A stretch of DNA of 13,446 bases from Pseudomonadota bacterium (GCA_018240935.1 JAFEEV010000083.1:1-13446); one strand, 5' to 3'; shown: positions 6,270-13,370, counted from the first letter of the stretch. The notes: generated by a model from the sequence alone, not told the origin. Numbers and translations: made by a program.

Positions 6270-8027
6270 TTACATTTTATCAGGTGCGCCGACACCGAGT
6301 AAGGTCAATCCATTATGCAGTACCTGGCGAATAGCGGTGATCAATGCCAGCCGGGCGTGCTGCAGGGGAATTTCGGGCACCAGGAAGCGTGTTGAATTAT
6401 AGTAACTATGGAATTCGCTAGCCAATTCTCTTAGGTAGAAGGCGATCAGATGCGGGGAGAATTCCTTTGCCGCCATTTCCACGGTATCGGGAAAGTCGAT
6501 CAATTTTTGCAGCAAAGCCAGCTCGGCGGGGCTGGATAGCTCATCCGTACCAGCATCAACCAGATCGCCGCCATCGCCATCCCATTGCGCCAGCACGCTG
6601 CACACGCGCGCATGCGCATACTGCACGTAATACACAGGGTTCTCATTGCTTTGCGACTTTGCCAAGTCCAAATCGAAATCCAAATGCTGATCGCTTTTAC
6701 GCATCACATAAAAGAACCGCGCGGCATCCTTGCCGACCTCTTCACGTAACTCCCGCAGCGTGACGAACTCGCCGGAGCGGGTGGACATGGGCGCTTTTTT
6801 GCCATCGCGGTAGAGTACAGCAAACTGTACCAGGGCGATTTCCAGTTTTGCCGGATCCAGACCGAGCGCCTGCAATGCGCCTTTGACCCGGGGAATATAG
6901 CCGTGATGATCCGCGCCCCAGATATTGATCACTTGATCGAAACCGCGTTCGAATTTGTTCAGGTGATAGGCGATGTCGGATGCGAAATAAGTGAATTGGC
7001 CGTTTTCCCTTTGCACTACGCGATCTTTTTCGTCGCCGAAGTCGGTCGAACGGAACCAGGTCGCGCCATCTTGTTCGTATAAATATTTTTTTTCCTTGAG
7101 CAATCCGATGGTGCGTGCGACCGAGCCATTATCGTATAACGATTGTTCGGAAAACCAGGTATCGAATTCAACGCCGAACTCCATCAGGTCGTTACGGCAA
7201 TCGCCGAGTTGTTCGGTCAGCACGAAATTATGGATGTATGCATAGTCCTGGCCGAGTATTTTTTTCGCGTTGGCGATTAACTGATCCAGATGTTCGTCGG
7301 TACTCACGGCTGTTTCCATGATACTTAAGGGCAAGCCATCCAACACGAATTCCGGGTGATGAACATAACGTTCTTTATGCGCTTGGTGGATCAGTTGCGC
7401 CATTGATTTAACGTATTCGCCCTGGTACGCATTTTGCGGGAACGGAATGTGAATATCGTTGAGTTCGAGATATCGCAACCAGGTCGAAAGCGTCAAAATA
7501 TCCATCTGCCGTCCCGCGTCGTTGACGTAAAACTCGCGCGACACATTGAAACCGGCGGCGGTCAGCACATTCGACAAACTCGCGCCAATGGCCGCGCCGC
7601 GTCCATGACCGACATGCAAGGGGCCGGTCGGATTAGCCGAAACGAATTCCACCTGGATCTTTTTTCCTTGGCCGGAATCGCTATGGCCGAAAGCCTCTTT
7701 GCTTCGTAGCACGTGATGCACGTATTGTTGCTTGGCGGAATTCTTCAGGAACAGATTGATAAATCCGGCGCCCGCTATTTCCACTTTCTCCAGATAAGGC
7801 GAAGAGGGCAGGGCATCGATCAATAAATTCGCTACTTCGCGCGGGTTTTTATGCAGCGGCTTGGCCAGTTGCATCGCCAGATTGCACGAATAATCGCCGT
7901 GACTGGCTTGCTTGGTGCGTGTCAGTTCGATGCGGAAATTGCTATCCGGTGGTGCGATGGTACTGGCTGCGGTGTGGAAAAGTCCGGCAAAATGGGTTTT
8001 GAAGTTTGGGCAAGCGGATGAATTCAT
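6270..8027 (-). CDS. argS: Arginyl-tRNA synthetase
   Basis: A class I aminoacyl-tRNA synthetase charging tRNA-Arg with arginine in the cytoplasm. The 585-residue product is close to the usual length (about 577). An N-terminal ArgRS-specific additional domain covers about 1-115 (ASHGDYSCNLAMQLAK, VEIAGAGFINLFL). The catalytic Rossmann domain carries the HIGH-type motif HVGH at 138-141 (SANPTGPLHVGHGRGAA). The KMSKS-like loop is degenerate, MSTRSG from M414, as is common in ArgRS. A DALR-type anticodon-binding domain forms the C-terminus (NSTRFLVPEIPLQHARLAL, LHNGLTLLGVGAP). The start has no clear ribosome-binding site. The stop overlaps one copy of a 16-bp direct repeat whose other copy sits upstream, just after the rlmB stop. 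It is followed at 24 bp by the SPOR-domain gene. Confidence 0.97.
   Translation of the reverse strand: MNSSACPNFKTHFAGLFHTAASTIAPPDSNFRIELTRTKQASHGDYSCNLAMQLAKPLHKNPREVANLLIDALPSSPYLEKVEIAGAGFINLFLKNSAKQQYVHHVLRSKEAFGHSDSGQGKKIQVEFVSANPTGPLHVGHGRGAAIGASLSNVLTAAGFNVSREFYVNDAGRQMDILTLSTWLRYLELNDIHIPFPQNAYQGEYVKSMAQLIHQAHKERYVHHPEFVLDGLPLSIMETAVSTDEHLDQLIANAKKILGQDYAYIHNFVLTEQLGDCRNDLMEFGVEFDTWFSEQSLYDNGSVARTIGLLKEKKYLYEQDGATWFRSTDFGDEKDRVVQRENGQFTYFASDIAYHLNKFERGFDQVINIWGADHHGYIPRVKGALQALGLDPAKLEIALVQFAVLYRDGKKAPMSTRSGEFVTLRELREEVGKDAARFFYVMRKSDQHLDFDLDLAKSQSNENPVYYVQYAHARVCSVLAQWDGDGGDLVDAGTDELSSPAELALLQKLIDFPDTVEMAAKEFSPHLIAFYLRELASEFHSYYNSTRFLVPEIPLQHARLALITAIRQVLHNGLTLLGVGAPDKM
6274..6289. 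repeat. 16-bp direct repeat, copy 1 (argS 3' end)
   Basis: ATTTTATCAGGTGCGC on the plus strand, identical to positions 8108-8123. On the coding strand this encodes the C-terminal A-P-D-K-M of ArgS, immediately before its stop codon. Confidence 0.85.
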
Positions 8028-8107
8028 GATTGGGAGTCGCGGTATCGAAATTTTTTACGCAATGCTACTGCGCAGGATGAGGATTACGGTTGTCAGAAAT
8101 AAGCGCT

Positions 8108-8123
8108 ATTTTATCAGGTGCGC
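8108..8123. repeat. 16-bp direct repeat, copy 2 (rlmB-argS spacer)
   Basis: Exact copy of 6274-6289 in the same orientation, starting 3 bp downstream of the rlmB stop and about 80 bp upstream of the argS start. The pair therefore brackets argS almost exactly. Outside the 16 bp the two copies diverge at once. Confidence 0.85.
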
Positions 8124-8126
8124 AGC

Positions 8127-8867
8127 TCAGACCAAAGATTGCTGACGATGCGTTTCAAACAAACAAATTCCCGCACTGACGGCAACATTCAAACTTTCCA
8201 CACTACCCAGCATGGGAATCCGCACCAATTGGTCGCAACTTTCGCGCGTCAGACGGCGCAATCCTTTTTCTTCGGAACCGAATACCCAGGCGACAGCGCC
8301 TTGGATTTTAAAATCAGTCAGGTCGTATTCCGCATCTTCCGCAGTACCGAAAATCCAAATCTGCCGCTCTTTAAGCTGCTCTAACGTACGCGCCAAGTTG
8401 GTGACGGCAATATACGGAACGGTATCCGCCGCGCCGCTGGATACTTTGTAAACCGTCGGCGTCAAACCGACAGCGCGGTCTTTCGGCGCGATCACGGCAT
8501 GCACGCCGAAGGCATCGGCGACGCGCAAACAAGCGCCCAAATTGTGCGGATCCTGAATGCCATCCAATACTAGCAGACGCGCCGGTTCGGTCAGTGTATC
8601 CAAAATATCGTCAATGCCCGCATGACTGCGCGCGCTATCGATACTGGCGGCAACACCCTGATGGCGCTCGCTGCCGGTCATGCTCGCGAGCTTGGCGCTT
8701 TCGCATGGAATCAGGCGGACGTTCCGGTTTTCGGCCAGTTGGATGAGATTACGCGCTCGCTGATCGCCGCGCGCGGCATCGATCAGAATTTCTTTGATAC
8801 TGTCCGGATTTTGCCGCAAACGGCTGGTGACGGCATGAAAACCGAAAATAAAGCGGGTGTTGGACAC
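8127..8867 (-). CDS. rlmB: 23S rRNA (guanosine(2251)-2'-O)-methyltransferase
   Basis: A SpoU/TrmH-family methyltransferase using S-adenosylmethionine to 2'-O-methylate G2251 in the peptidyl-transferase P loop of 23S rRNA. The 246-residue product has an N-terminal substrate-binding domain (FIFGFHAVTSRLRQNP, about 1-80) and the knotted SPOUT domain. The three motifs are visible: LDGIQDPHNLGACLRVADAFG (101-121, with N109 and R115), VFGSEEKGLRR (195-205) and IPMLGSVESLNVAVSAGICLFE (217-238). Length matches E. coli RlmB (about 243). The start is GTG at 8867, chosen because translation there gives the conserved N-terminus; upstream CAGG gives a weak ribosome-binding site. It follows rnr, the conserved rnr-rlmB order, but a probable terminator lies between them. 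The same fold occurs in other TrmH-type enzymes, but neighbourhood and length support RlmB. Confidence 0.95.
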   Translation of the reverse strand: MSNTRFIFGFHAVTSRLRQNPDSIKEILIDAARGDQRARNLIQLAENRNVRLIPCESAKLASMTGSERHQGVAASIDSARSHAGIDDILDTLTEPARLLVLDGIQDPHNLGACLRVADAFGVHAVIAPKDRAVGLTPTVYKVSSGAADTVPYIAVTNLARTLEQLKERQIWIFGTAEDAEYDLTDFKIQGAVAWVFGSEEKGLRRLTRESCDQLVRIPMLGSVESLNVAVSAGICLFETHRQQSLV

Positions 8868-8887
8868 GTTTTAACCTGAGCTTGATT

Positions 8888-8913
8888 GGAAAATAACCGG
8901 CCGGTTTGGCCGG
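8888..8913 (-). terminator. Probable intrinsic terminator downstream of rnr
   Basis: On the minus strand a perfect GC-only 6-bp stem CCGGCC / GGCCGG with loop AAACC (plus 8897-8913) is followed directly by TTATTTTCC. It lies 43 bp after the rnr stop and upstream of the rlmB ribosome-binding region, so it should end or attenuate rnr transcription before rlmB. The T-tract is interrupted by one A, so readthrough is possible. Confidence 0.6.
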
Positions 8914-8955
8914 AGAATTGATTTTTGCGCGTATTTTAGAGCAATTTATCCGATG

Positions 8956-11205
8956 TTAATGCGATTTCTTGCCTTTGGCCGGTGTTTTGGTTTTTGTCCT
9001 GGTTTTTGTTTGGGTTTTGGCTCGTTCCGGTTTTTTATCCGGTTCGGCCAACACGAAATCGATTTTGCTGGTTTCCAGATCGACGCGCACCAATTTGACG
9101 CGCAACCGGTCGCCGAGGCGGTATTGCTTGCCGCTGCGTTCGCCGAGCAACAGATGTTTGGTGGCATCGAAATGGAAATAATCGCTCGGCAGCTCGGAAA
9201 TATGCACCAAGCCTTCAACGTATACGCCATCCAGCGCTACGAACAGACCGAAACCGGTCACACTGCTGATGACACCGTCAAAGCATTCGCCGATTCTGTC
9301 CTGCATATAAAAACACTTGAGCCAGGATTCGACATCGCGTGTGGCATCGTCCGCGCGCCGTTCGGTCATCGAGCAATGCAGGCCCAATTCGTTCCAATCG
9401 CCGGGATTGTAGGTTTCGCCTTGCAATACTGCTTTGATCGCGCGATGCACCAGCAGATCGGGATAGCGCCGGATCGGCGATGTGAAATGGGTGTAAGCAT
9501 CATATGCCAATCCGAAATGACCCATGAGATCCGGGCTGTAGATGGCTTGCTGCAACGATCTGAGCATGACGGTTTGCAATAATTGCGCGTCCGGCCGGTC
9601 TTGGATTTTAAGTAAGGTTTGGGCGTAATCCTTGGCGCCTGGTTTGTTCTTACCGCCCAATTGAATGCCGAATTCCTTTAGAAAATTGCGCAACGCCTCG
9701 ATTTTTTCCGCAGCCGGGCTTTCATGGATGCGATACAACGTGGTCTGGCCGTTTTTTTGCAGGAAATCCGCGGCGCAGACATTTGCCGCCAGCATGCATT
9801 CTTCGATCAAGCGGTGTGCTTCGGTGCGTTGCACCGGCACAATCTTTTCGATTTTTCCTTGATCGTTAAAAAACATCTGAGTTTCAGTGGTTTCAAAATC
9901 GATTGCGCCGCGCTTTTTACGCGCTTTGAGCAACGCCTTGAACAGCTTATAGACCAACTGCAAGTGCGGCAGCAGTCCGGCATGTTCCTTGGCCTCCGTT
10001 CCCTTGGGTTTTTCCAGTATCGCCGCTACCGTGGTGTAGGTCAGGCGCGCGTGCGAACGCATCACGGCGGGATAAAAAACATAATCCAGTATTTCACCGT
10101 TTTTCTGGAATTGAATTTCACACACCATGCACAAACGGTTTTTATCGGGATTGAGCGAACATAATTCGTTCGACAGCGCTTCGGGCAGCATCGGAATGAC
10201 ACGGCGCGGAAAATACACGGAATTGCCCCGGTTCAGCGCTTCTTGGTCAAGCGCATCGCGCGGCCTGACATAGTGGCTGACATCCGCAATCGCCACATAG
10301 AGGCGGTATCCGTCGCCCGCATTTTCGCAATAAACGGCATCGTCAAAATCACGTGCGGTTTCACCATCGATGGTGACCAGCGGTAAATGCGTGATGTCTT
10401 TGCGCCCCTTGAATTCTTTCTTCAAGACATTCTTGGGGAATTTGGCTGCGAGTGTTTCAACCTCAGGGGGAAACACGTAAGGCAAATCGTGTTTGCGCAA
10501 GGCGATTTCAATTTCCATTCCCGGCGCGGTGTAATCGCCCAGAATCTCAATGATCTTGCCGATCGGCTGTGTTTGTTTATTCGGCTGCTGGATGATTTCG
10601 ACGATGACAATCTGGCCTGCCTTGGCTTTCAGCGAGTGCTCCTTGGCGATCAGAATATCCTGGCTGATACGCTTGTTTTCGGCTACGACGAATAGAATGC
10701 CGTGGTCGATATGCAACCGCCCCACCAATTGTGTGTTCGTGTGTTCCAGGACTTCGACAATGGCGGCTTCGCGCCGCCCGCGCCGGTCCAACCCGATTTC
10801 ACGCACCACGACCCGGTCGCCGTGCAATGCTTTGTTCATTTCTTTTGCGCTCAGAAATAAATCCGGGCTGCCGTCATCGGGAAGCAAAAAGCCGAATCCG
10901 TCCGCGTGACCTTGTATCCGGCCTTTGATCAGATCCAGTTTCTCCATCACGCAAATATCGCCTTTGCGGTTGCGGAAAATCTGGCCCTCACGCATCATCG
11001 CCGTCAAACGGCGGTTGAACAGCTCTACTTCTTTTTTTGTAATATCCAGTAATTTCCGCAACATCGGCTCGGCAAGGGGGATTCCCTGCTGCTGCAAAAT
11101 CTGGAGAATATACTCCCGGCTTGGTAATGGGTGCTGATAGCGTTCTTTCTCGCGTTTGAGAAACGGATCCAGATTACGCAGTTTTTGATTCTTCTTAATT
11201 GACAA
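8956..11205 (-). CDS. rnr: Ribonuclease R (3'-5' exoribonuclease)
   Basis: A processive 3'-5' exoribonuclease of the RNase II family that degrades structured RNA and takes part in rRNA quality control. The 749-residue product has an N-terminal winged-helix region (about 28-87) and cold-shock RNA-binding domains (about 90-240, GHADGFGFLLPDDGSPDLFL). The RNB catalytic domain contains VTIDGETARDFDDAVYC, with metal-binding acidic residues D280, D286, D288 and D289. An S1 domain follows (GECFDGVISSVTGFGLFVAL), then a very basic Lys/Thr-rich tail at about 724-749. The S1 domain and basic tail distinguish RNase R from RNase II. The start is TTG at 11205, preceded by AGGAA about 10 nt upstream. This TTG overlaps the -35 box of the divergent tRNA-Leu promoter. 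The order rnr then rlmB is conserved. Confidence 0.96.
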   Translation of the reverse strand: MSIKKNQKLRNLDPFLKREKERYQHPLPSREYILQILQQQGIPLAEPMLRKLLDITKKEVELFNRRLTAMMREGQIFRNRKGDICVMEKLDLIKGRIQGHADGFGFLLPDDGSPDLFLSAKEMNKALHGDRVVVREIGLDRRGRREAAIVEVLEHTNTQLVGRLHIDHGILFVVAENKRISQDILIAKEHSLKAKAGQIVIVEIIQQPNKQTQPIGKIIEILGDYTAPGMEIEIALRKHDLPYVFPPEVETLAAKFPKNVLKKEFKGRKDITHLPLVTIDGETARDFDDAVYCENAGDGYRLYVAIADVSHYVRPRDALDQEALNRGNSVYFPRRVIPMLPEALSNELCSLNPDKNRLCMVCEIQFQKNGEILDYVFYPAVMRSHARLTYTTVAAILEKPKGTEAKEHAGLLPHLQLVYKLFKALLKARKKRGAIDFETTETQMFFNDQGKIEKIVPVQRTEAHRLIEECMLAANVCAADFLQKNGQTTLYRIHESPAAEKIEALRNFLKEFGIQLGGKNKPGAKDYAQTLLKIQDRPDAQLLQTVMLRSLQQAIYSPDLMGHFGLAYDAYTHFTSPIRRYPDLLVHRAIKAVLQGETYNPGDWNELGLHCSMTERRADDATRDVESWLKCFYMQDRIGECFDGVISSVTGFGLFVALDGVYVEGLVHISELPSDYFHFDATKHLLLGERSGKQYRLGDRLRVKLVRVDLETSKIDFVLAEPDKKPERAKTQTKTRTKTKTPAKGKKSH

Positions 11206-11226
11206 AACAATGGTTTCCTATAGAAT
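11199..11226 (+). promoter_or_regulatory. Sigma-70-type promoter for tRNA-Leu
   Basis: A perfect -35 TTGACA (11199-11204) and a 5/6 -10 TAGAAT (11221-11226) are separated by 16 bp, followed by a GC-containing discriminator (TACGCG), a feature typical of stringently controlled stable-RNA promoters. Transcription should begin near 11233, about 30 nt before the tRNA. The -35 box overlaps the start codon of the divergent rnr gene. A small hairpin AGCCGG-ACC-CCGGCT (11242-11256) lies in the leader and could be a processing signal. Confidence 0.7.
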
Positions 11227-11263
11227 TACGCGTTCTTCGGTAGCCGGACCCCGGCTGCCCTTG

Positions 11264-11348
11264 GCCCAGATGGCGGAATTGGTAGACGCGCATGGTTCAG
11301 GTCCATGTGCCTTCGGGTGTGGAGGTTCGAGTCCTCTTCTGGGCACCA
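11264..11348 (+). tRNA. tRNA-Leu (anticodon CAG)
   Basis: An 85-nt class II tRNA with encoded CCA. The acceptor stem is GCCCAGA (11264-11270) with TCTGGGC (11338-11344), followed by ACCA (11345-11348). The D arm contains GCGGAATTGGTAGACGC. The anticodon stem CATGG/CCATG encloses the loop TTCAGGT, giving anticodon CAG at 11298-11300, which reads the codon CUG. A long variable arm (about 13 nt, around CCTTCGGG) and the T loop TTCGAGT confirm a leucine tRNA. It is the only RNA gene seen and is divergent from rnr. Confidence 0.96.
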
Positions 11349-11548
11349 TTAAGTATATAATATGTTGAATATTATATGTAAAAATGAAATTTTCTATTCC
11401 TGCTTCCGAAACGAAATTGTACTAAAATAAATTTTTCAAATGGTTTTTAATGAAGTTTTGGGCAGACTTCATGATTATCACCAATATTAGTCTTATATCA
11501 CATTCTGGTGAATTTAATTTGAATAGAAGTTTATTGATCCGATCAATT

Positions 11549-11662
11549 TCATCTCACTTCTTCGAATCTTTGACAAAGTAAGCTCGCAGTATCAGTATCG
11601 GAAAATTGCAATAAAGCGGACGGCTTGTTCAAAATTTCAATGCGCTTAGGGTTTGTACGCAT
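11549..11662 (-). CDS. Possible small protein, 37 residues, unknown
   Basis: An ATG at 11662 is preceded by AAGGA (11671-11675) with 8-nt spacing and opens a 37-codon frame ending at TGA 11549. It reads MRTNPKRIEILNKPS... and ends in CQRFEEVR, with a natural-looking amino-acid mix. It overlaps, in another frame, the end of a 35-codon frame starting at ATG 11753 (MAPPDSNETKYLLILAFVTS... ending AYKP, stop TAA at 11646). I recognise neither. They may be two small genes or one gene split by a frameshift. Confidence 0.25.
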   Translation of the reverse strand: MRTNPKRIEILNKPSALLQFSDTDTASLLCQRFEEVR

Positions 11663-11753
11663 TGATGGAATCCTTGATATAACCGAGTTCATCGGATGTA
11701 ACGAAGGCAAGGATTAAAAGATACTTGGTTTCGTTGGAATCTGGAGGAGCCAT
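11549..11753 (-). pseudogene. Possible frameshifted small gene (alternative reading of the overlapping frames)
   Basis: If one base is skipped at CCC-TAA (plus 11646-11651), the 35-codon frame from ATG 11753 joins the downstream frame to give a continuous 67-residue protein (...DSINAYKP-KRIEILNKPS...) ending at 11549. The hydrophobic start and charged rest look protein-like on both sides of the junction, and the two frames abut precisely. No ribosome-binding site precedes ATG 11753. Function is unknown; a pseudogene, a sequence error, or two separate small frames are all possible. Confidence 0.25.
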
Positions 11754-12122
11754 TATTCAGAGGCAATCTTTGCAGATAATGAATGTGGCTGGCGGTGCTT
11801 CATGACAGGGCCGGTTTACCAGGCTGATTTGTACACGTGGCGTGTGATCGGTCGAGGCGTGGATGAGCAAGTGCGGCAATCTCAGGTTATCTGAGCCTTG
11901 CCGGATAGTATTTGAATTGTACAATCCGCTTGATAAGTTTGATTCGTTATTCCGATGGCAGCGCTCGTCATGTTGGCAACTGCTGTGCATGGCGCGGCAT
12001 ACTGTGTTCGATGAGCGAAAAGGGGAAATGCCGAAATAATTCTCCGGTCATTTATTTCATTGATGACGTAAAACATGAGCGACTGACAATCGAAGTTTGT
12101 TAACTCAGACTGATTTAGAGTT

Positions 12123-12344
12123 TCAGCGAACTAAGATTTCCACTACTCGTCGATAGAGAGGGGAAAGCAGCAATAAAACTGCAAAACCGATTGGGAAGGC
12201 GATACCCCATGAATAGAGCCATTCTTCGATAAATTGACCGGAAAAGCCAAGGTTTACTGCGGTCACGGTTGCGGATACGCAACACGTCATTGTCGCGGAC
12301 ATGATCAAACAATACAGGCAATGCGTTAAAAGTTTCTGCTTCAT
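12123..12344 (-). CDS. DUF2798-type small two-helix membrane protein
   Basis: The 73-residue product has two predicted transmembrane helices, at about 8-30 and 43-62. It ends with the pattern typical of DUF2798 proteins: a short loop NLGFSGQFIEEW, then LYSWGIAFPIGFAVLLLLSP and a basic end YRRVVEILVR. Function of the family is unknown. The start used is ATG 12344, with no strong ribosome-binding site; ATG at codon 15 or 19 is less likely because it would remove most of helix 1. It is isolated between a gene-poor AT-rich region and divergent rpsT. The family assignment is by pattern recollection, not by a search. Confidence 0.7.
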   Translation of the reverse strand: MKQKLLTHCLYCLIMSATMTCCVSATVTAVNLGFSGQFIEEWLYSWGIAFPIGFAVLLLLSPLYRRVVEILVR

Positions 12345-12653
12345 GTCAAAACTACTGGAAATTTGAAATCCTGTATTGTATTTAATTCCATGTCAAAATA
12401 TTGTTAATCAATCGGCTTGTTGCTGCATTCGTGGCTAGTGATCATTATAAATGGTTCTAAGCTAACAGGTTATGCTTACTAGTTTAGAGTCTATCGTCTT
12501 TTTAACAGCATTATTTCTCCAGTACTTCAGTAAAGCTAAAGCGAGCTGTTTTCTCTTTTATAAGTTATAGTGATCAGGCTTTGTTGGCAGTTGCAATATC
12601 GAAAAAAAGAAAGTAGTATCTAGGCCTTTTTCTTTGAAGGGATTGGGATTTTT
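12345..12653. other. Divergent intergenic region between DUF2798 gene and rpsT
   Basis: No gene is seen in these 309 bp. The 9-mer TAGTGATCA occurs twice in direct orientation (12436-12444 and 12568-12576), each including the palindrome TGATCA. A weak candidate promoter for rpsT is TTGCAA (12591-12596), 17 bp, TAGTAT (12614-12619). For the minus-strand gene a TTGACA motif (plus 12391-12396) and TACAAT (plus 12375-12380) are present but spaced too closely to form a normal pair. Confidence 0.4.
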
Positions 12654-12920
12654 ATGGCGAATAGTGCACAAGCAAGAAAGCGTGCGAGGCAGGCAATAAA
12701 GCGTAGAGAGTATAATTTTAGTTTGCGGTCTAAATTACGTACTGCGATTAAATCAGTAAGAAAAGCAATAGATAATGGAAATAAAGAGTCGGCTCAAAAT
12801 GCTTTTGATAATTCCTTAAGGACTGTTGATTCAATTGCAGGCAAAGGTATTATTCATAAAAATAAAGCTGCGCGCTATAAAAGTCGATTGTCAGCAGCTA
12901 TCAAAGCGATGAATGGCTAG
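12654..12920 (+). CDS. rpsT: 30S ribosomal protein S20
   Basis: A small-subunit protein that binds 16S rRNA early in 30S assembly. The 88-residue, highly basic product starts MANSAQARKRARQAIKRRE and contains the expected SLRSKLRTAIKSVRKAI helix, the KGIIHKNKAARYKSRL segment and the terminal AAIKAMNG; length is normal for S20. GAAGGGA (12636-12642) is the likely ribosome-binding site, with a longer than usual gap of about 11 nt to ATG. The gene stands alone on the plus strand. Its codons are clearly more AT-rich (AGA, ATA, AAT, TTA) than those of the central minus-strand block, in line with the AT-richer right part of the window. No obvious intrinsic terminator follows. Confidence 0.97.
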   Translation: MANSAQARKRARQAIKRREYNFSLRSKLRTAIKSVRKAIDNGNKESAQNAFDNSLRTVDSIAGKGIIHKNKAARYKSRLSAAIKAMNG

Positions 12921-13064
12921 AGGAGAAGTATTTTATTTCTTCGGCAGCTTTGAAAAAACAAGAAGATTAAAATCAGAAACTACATTCTGAAGAATATAGC
13001 TTTAGTACAGTTCTTTAGCGATCATGAGGGCAGTGGGTAATTAAGCGCTGAGATGGTTTCGTGG

Positions 13065-13211
13065 TTAAGGAAGTTCTGAAAAAGGTAGCGAGCGACGGTG
13101 AGGCAAGGCGAAATCAGATGAAAAAGCGCAGTTTACAAGATGTAAATGAGTATTTGAGTCTGATTTCAACACAGTATGACCAAGCGCAGTAGTTTTTCAG
13201 AGCTACCTTAA
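13065..13211. repeat. MITE-like element B with terminal inverted repeats and TTAA flanks
   Basis: A 147-bp non-coding element. The left end TTAAGGAAGTTCTGAAAAA (13065-13083) matches the reverse complement of the right end (13193-13211), TTAAGGTAGCTCTGAAAAA, at 17 of 19 positions. Inside are nested inverted repeats GAAATCAGA (13110-13118) / TCTGATTTC (13159-13167) and TTTACA (13132-13137) / TGTAAA (13141-13146). AAGCGCAGT is directly repeated (13124-13132, 13182-13190). The transcript could fold into a long imperfect hairpin. The ends follow the same GGAA...CTGA pattern and TTAA flanks as the element at 4206-4357. There is no transposase or coding content. Confidence 0.7.
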
Positions 13212-13313
13212 GGAAAAAAGTTAGAAATTAGTTTAATTAGTGTAGTGTAAGAACGAGTAAGGTGTCATTAGTCTGGCCCCTACAGATTATTACGAGAGAA
13301 CAAGAAGAAGAGC

Positions 13314-13370
13314 ATGAAGAGAAGGAAGGAAAGGTTAGAGAAAATGGAAAATCAAAGGAGAGAGAGATGA
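13314..13370 (+). CDS. Possible 18-residue leader peptide overlapping the next gene
   Basis: ATG 13314 opens the 18-codon frame MKRRKERLEKMENQRRER. Its TGA (13368-13370) overlaps the ATG of the secreted-protein gene (13367-13369) as ATGA, the layout of translational coupling. The upstream sequence AAGAAGAG could serve as a weak ribosome-binding site. Against this, the whole region is about 90% purine, so any frame here would read Lys/Arg/Glu. It may simply be an untranslated leader. Confidence 0.3.
   Translation: MKRRKERLEKMENQRRER

Larger units (their letters stand above)
11349..12122. other. AT-rich region without a confident gene
   Basis: About 770 bp between tRNA-Leu and the DUF2798-type gene. 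An AT-only dyad ATATAATAT (11355-11363) / ATATTATAT (11369-11377) lies just after the tRNA and might mark its 3' end, though no clear T-run follows. A near-palindrome ATTGATC-C-GATCAAT lies at 11533-11547. Short protein-like frames occur on both strands: the minus-strand pair at 11549-11753 (annotated separately), plus 11802-11894 (30 codons from MTGPVYQADLYTW) and plus 12012-12104. None has a recognisable domain. The patchwork suggests decayed genes. Confidence 0.5.

Noticed and set aside
8953..9582. 209-codon plus-strand open frame opposite rnr
   Set aside because: Antisense to the S1 and RNB coding region of rnr; the rnr frame is fully explained by conserved domains.
11264..11348. tRNA-Leu as an active attachment site
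   Set aside because: No integrase gene and no second copy of the tRNA 3' end was seen in the window, so an attL/attR pair cannot be supported.
11757..11990. 77-codon minus-strand frame in the gene-poor region
   Set aside because: Composition rich in His, Cys, Asn and Ser with no pattern, and no ribosome-binding site; unlikely to be translated.
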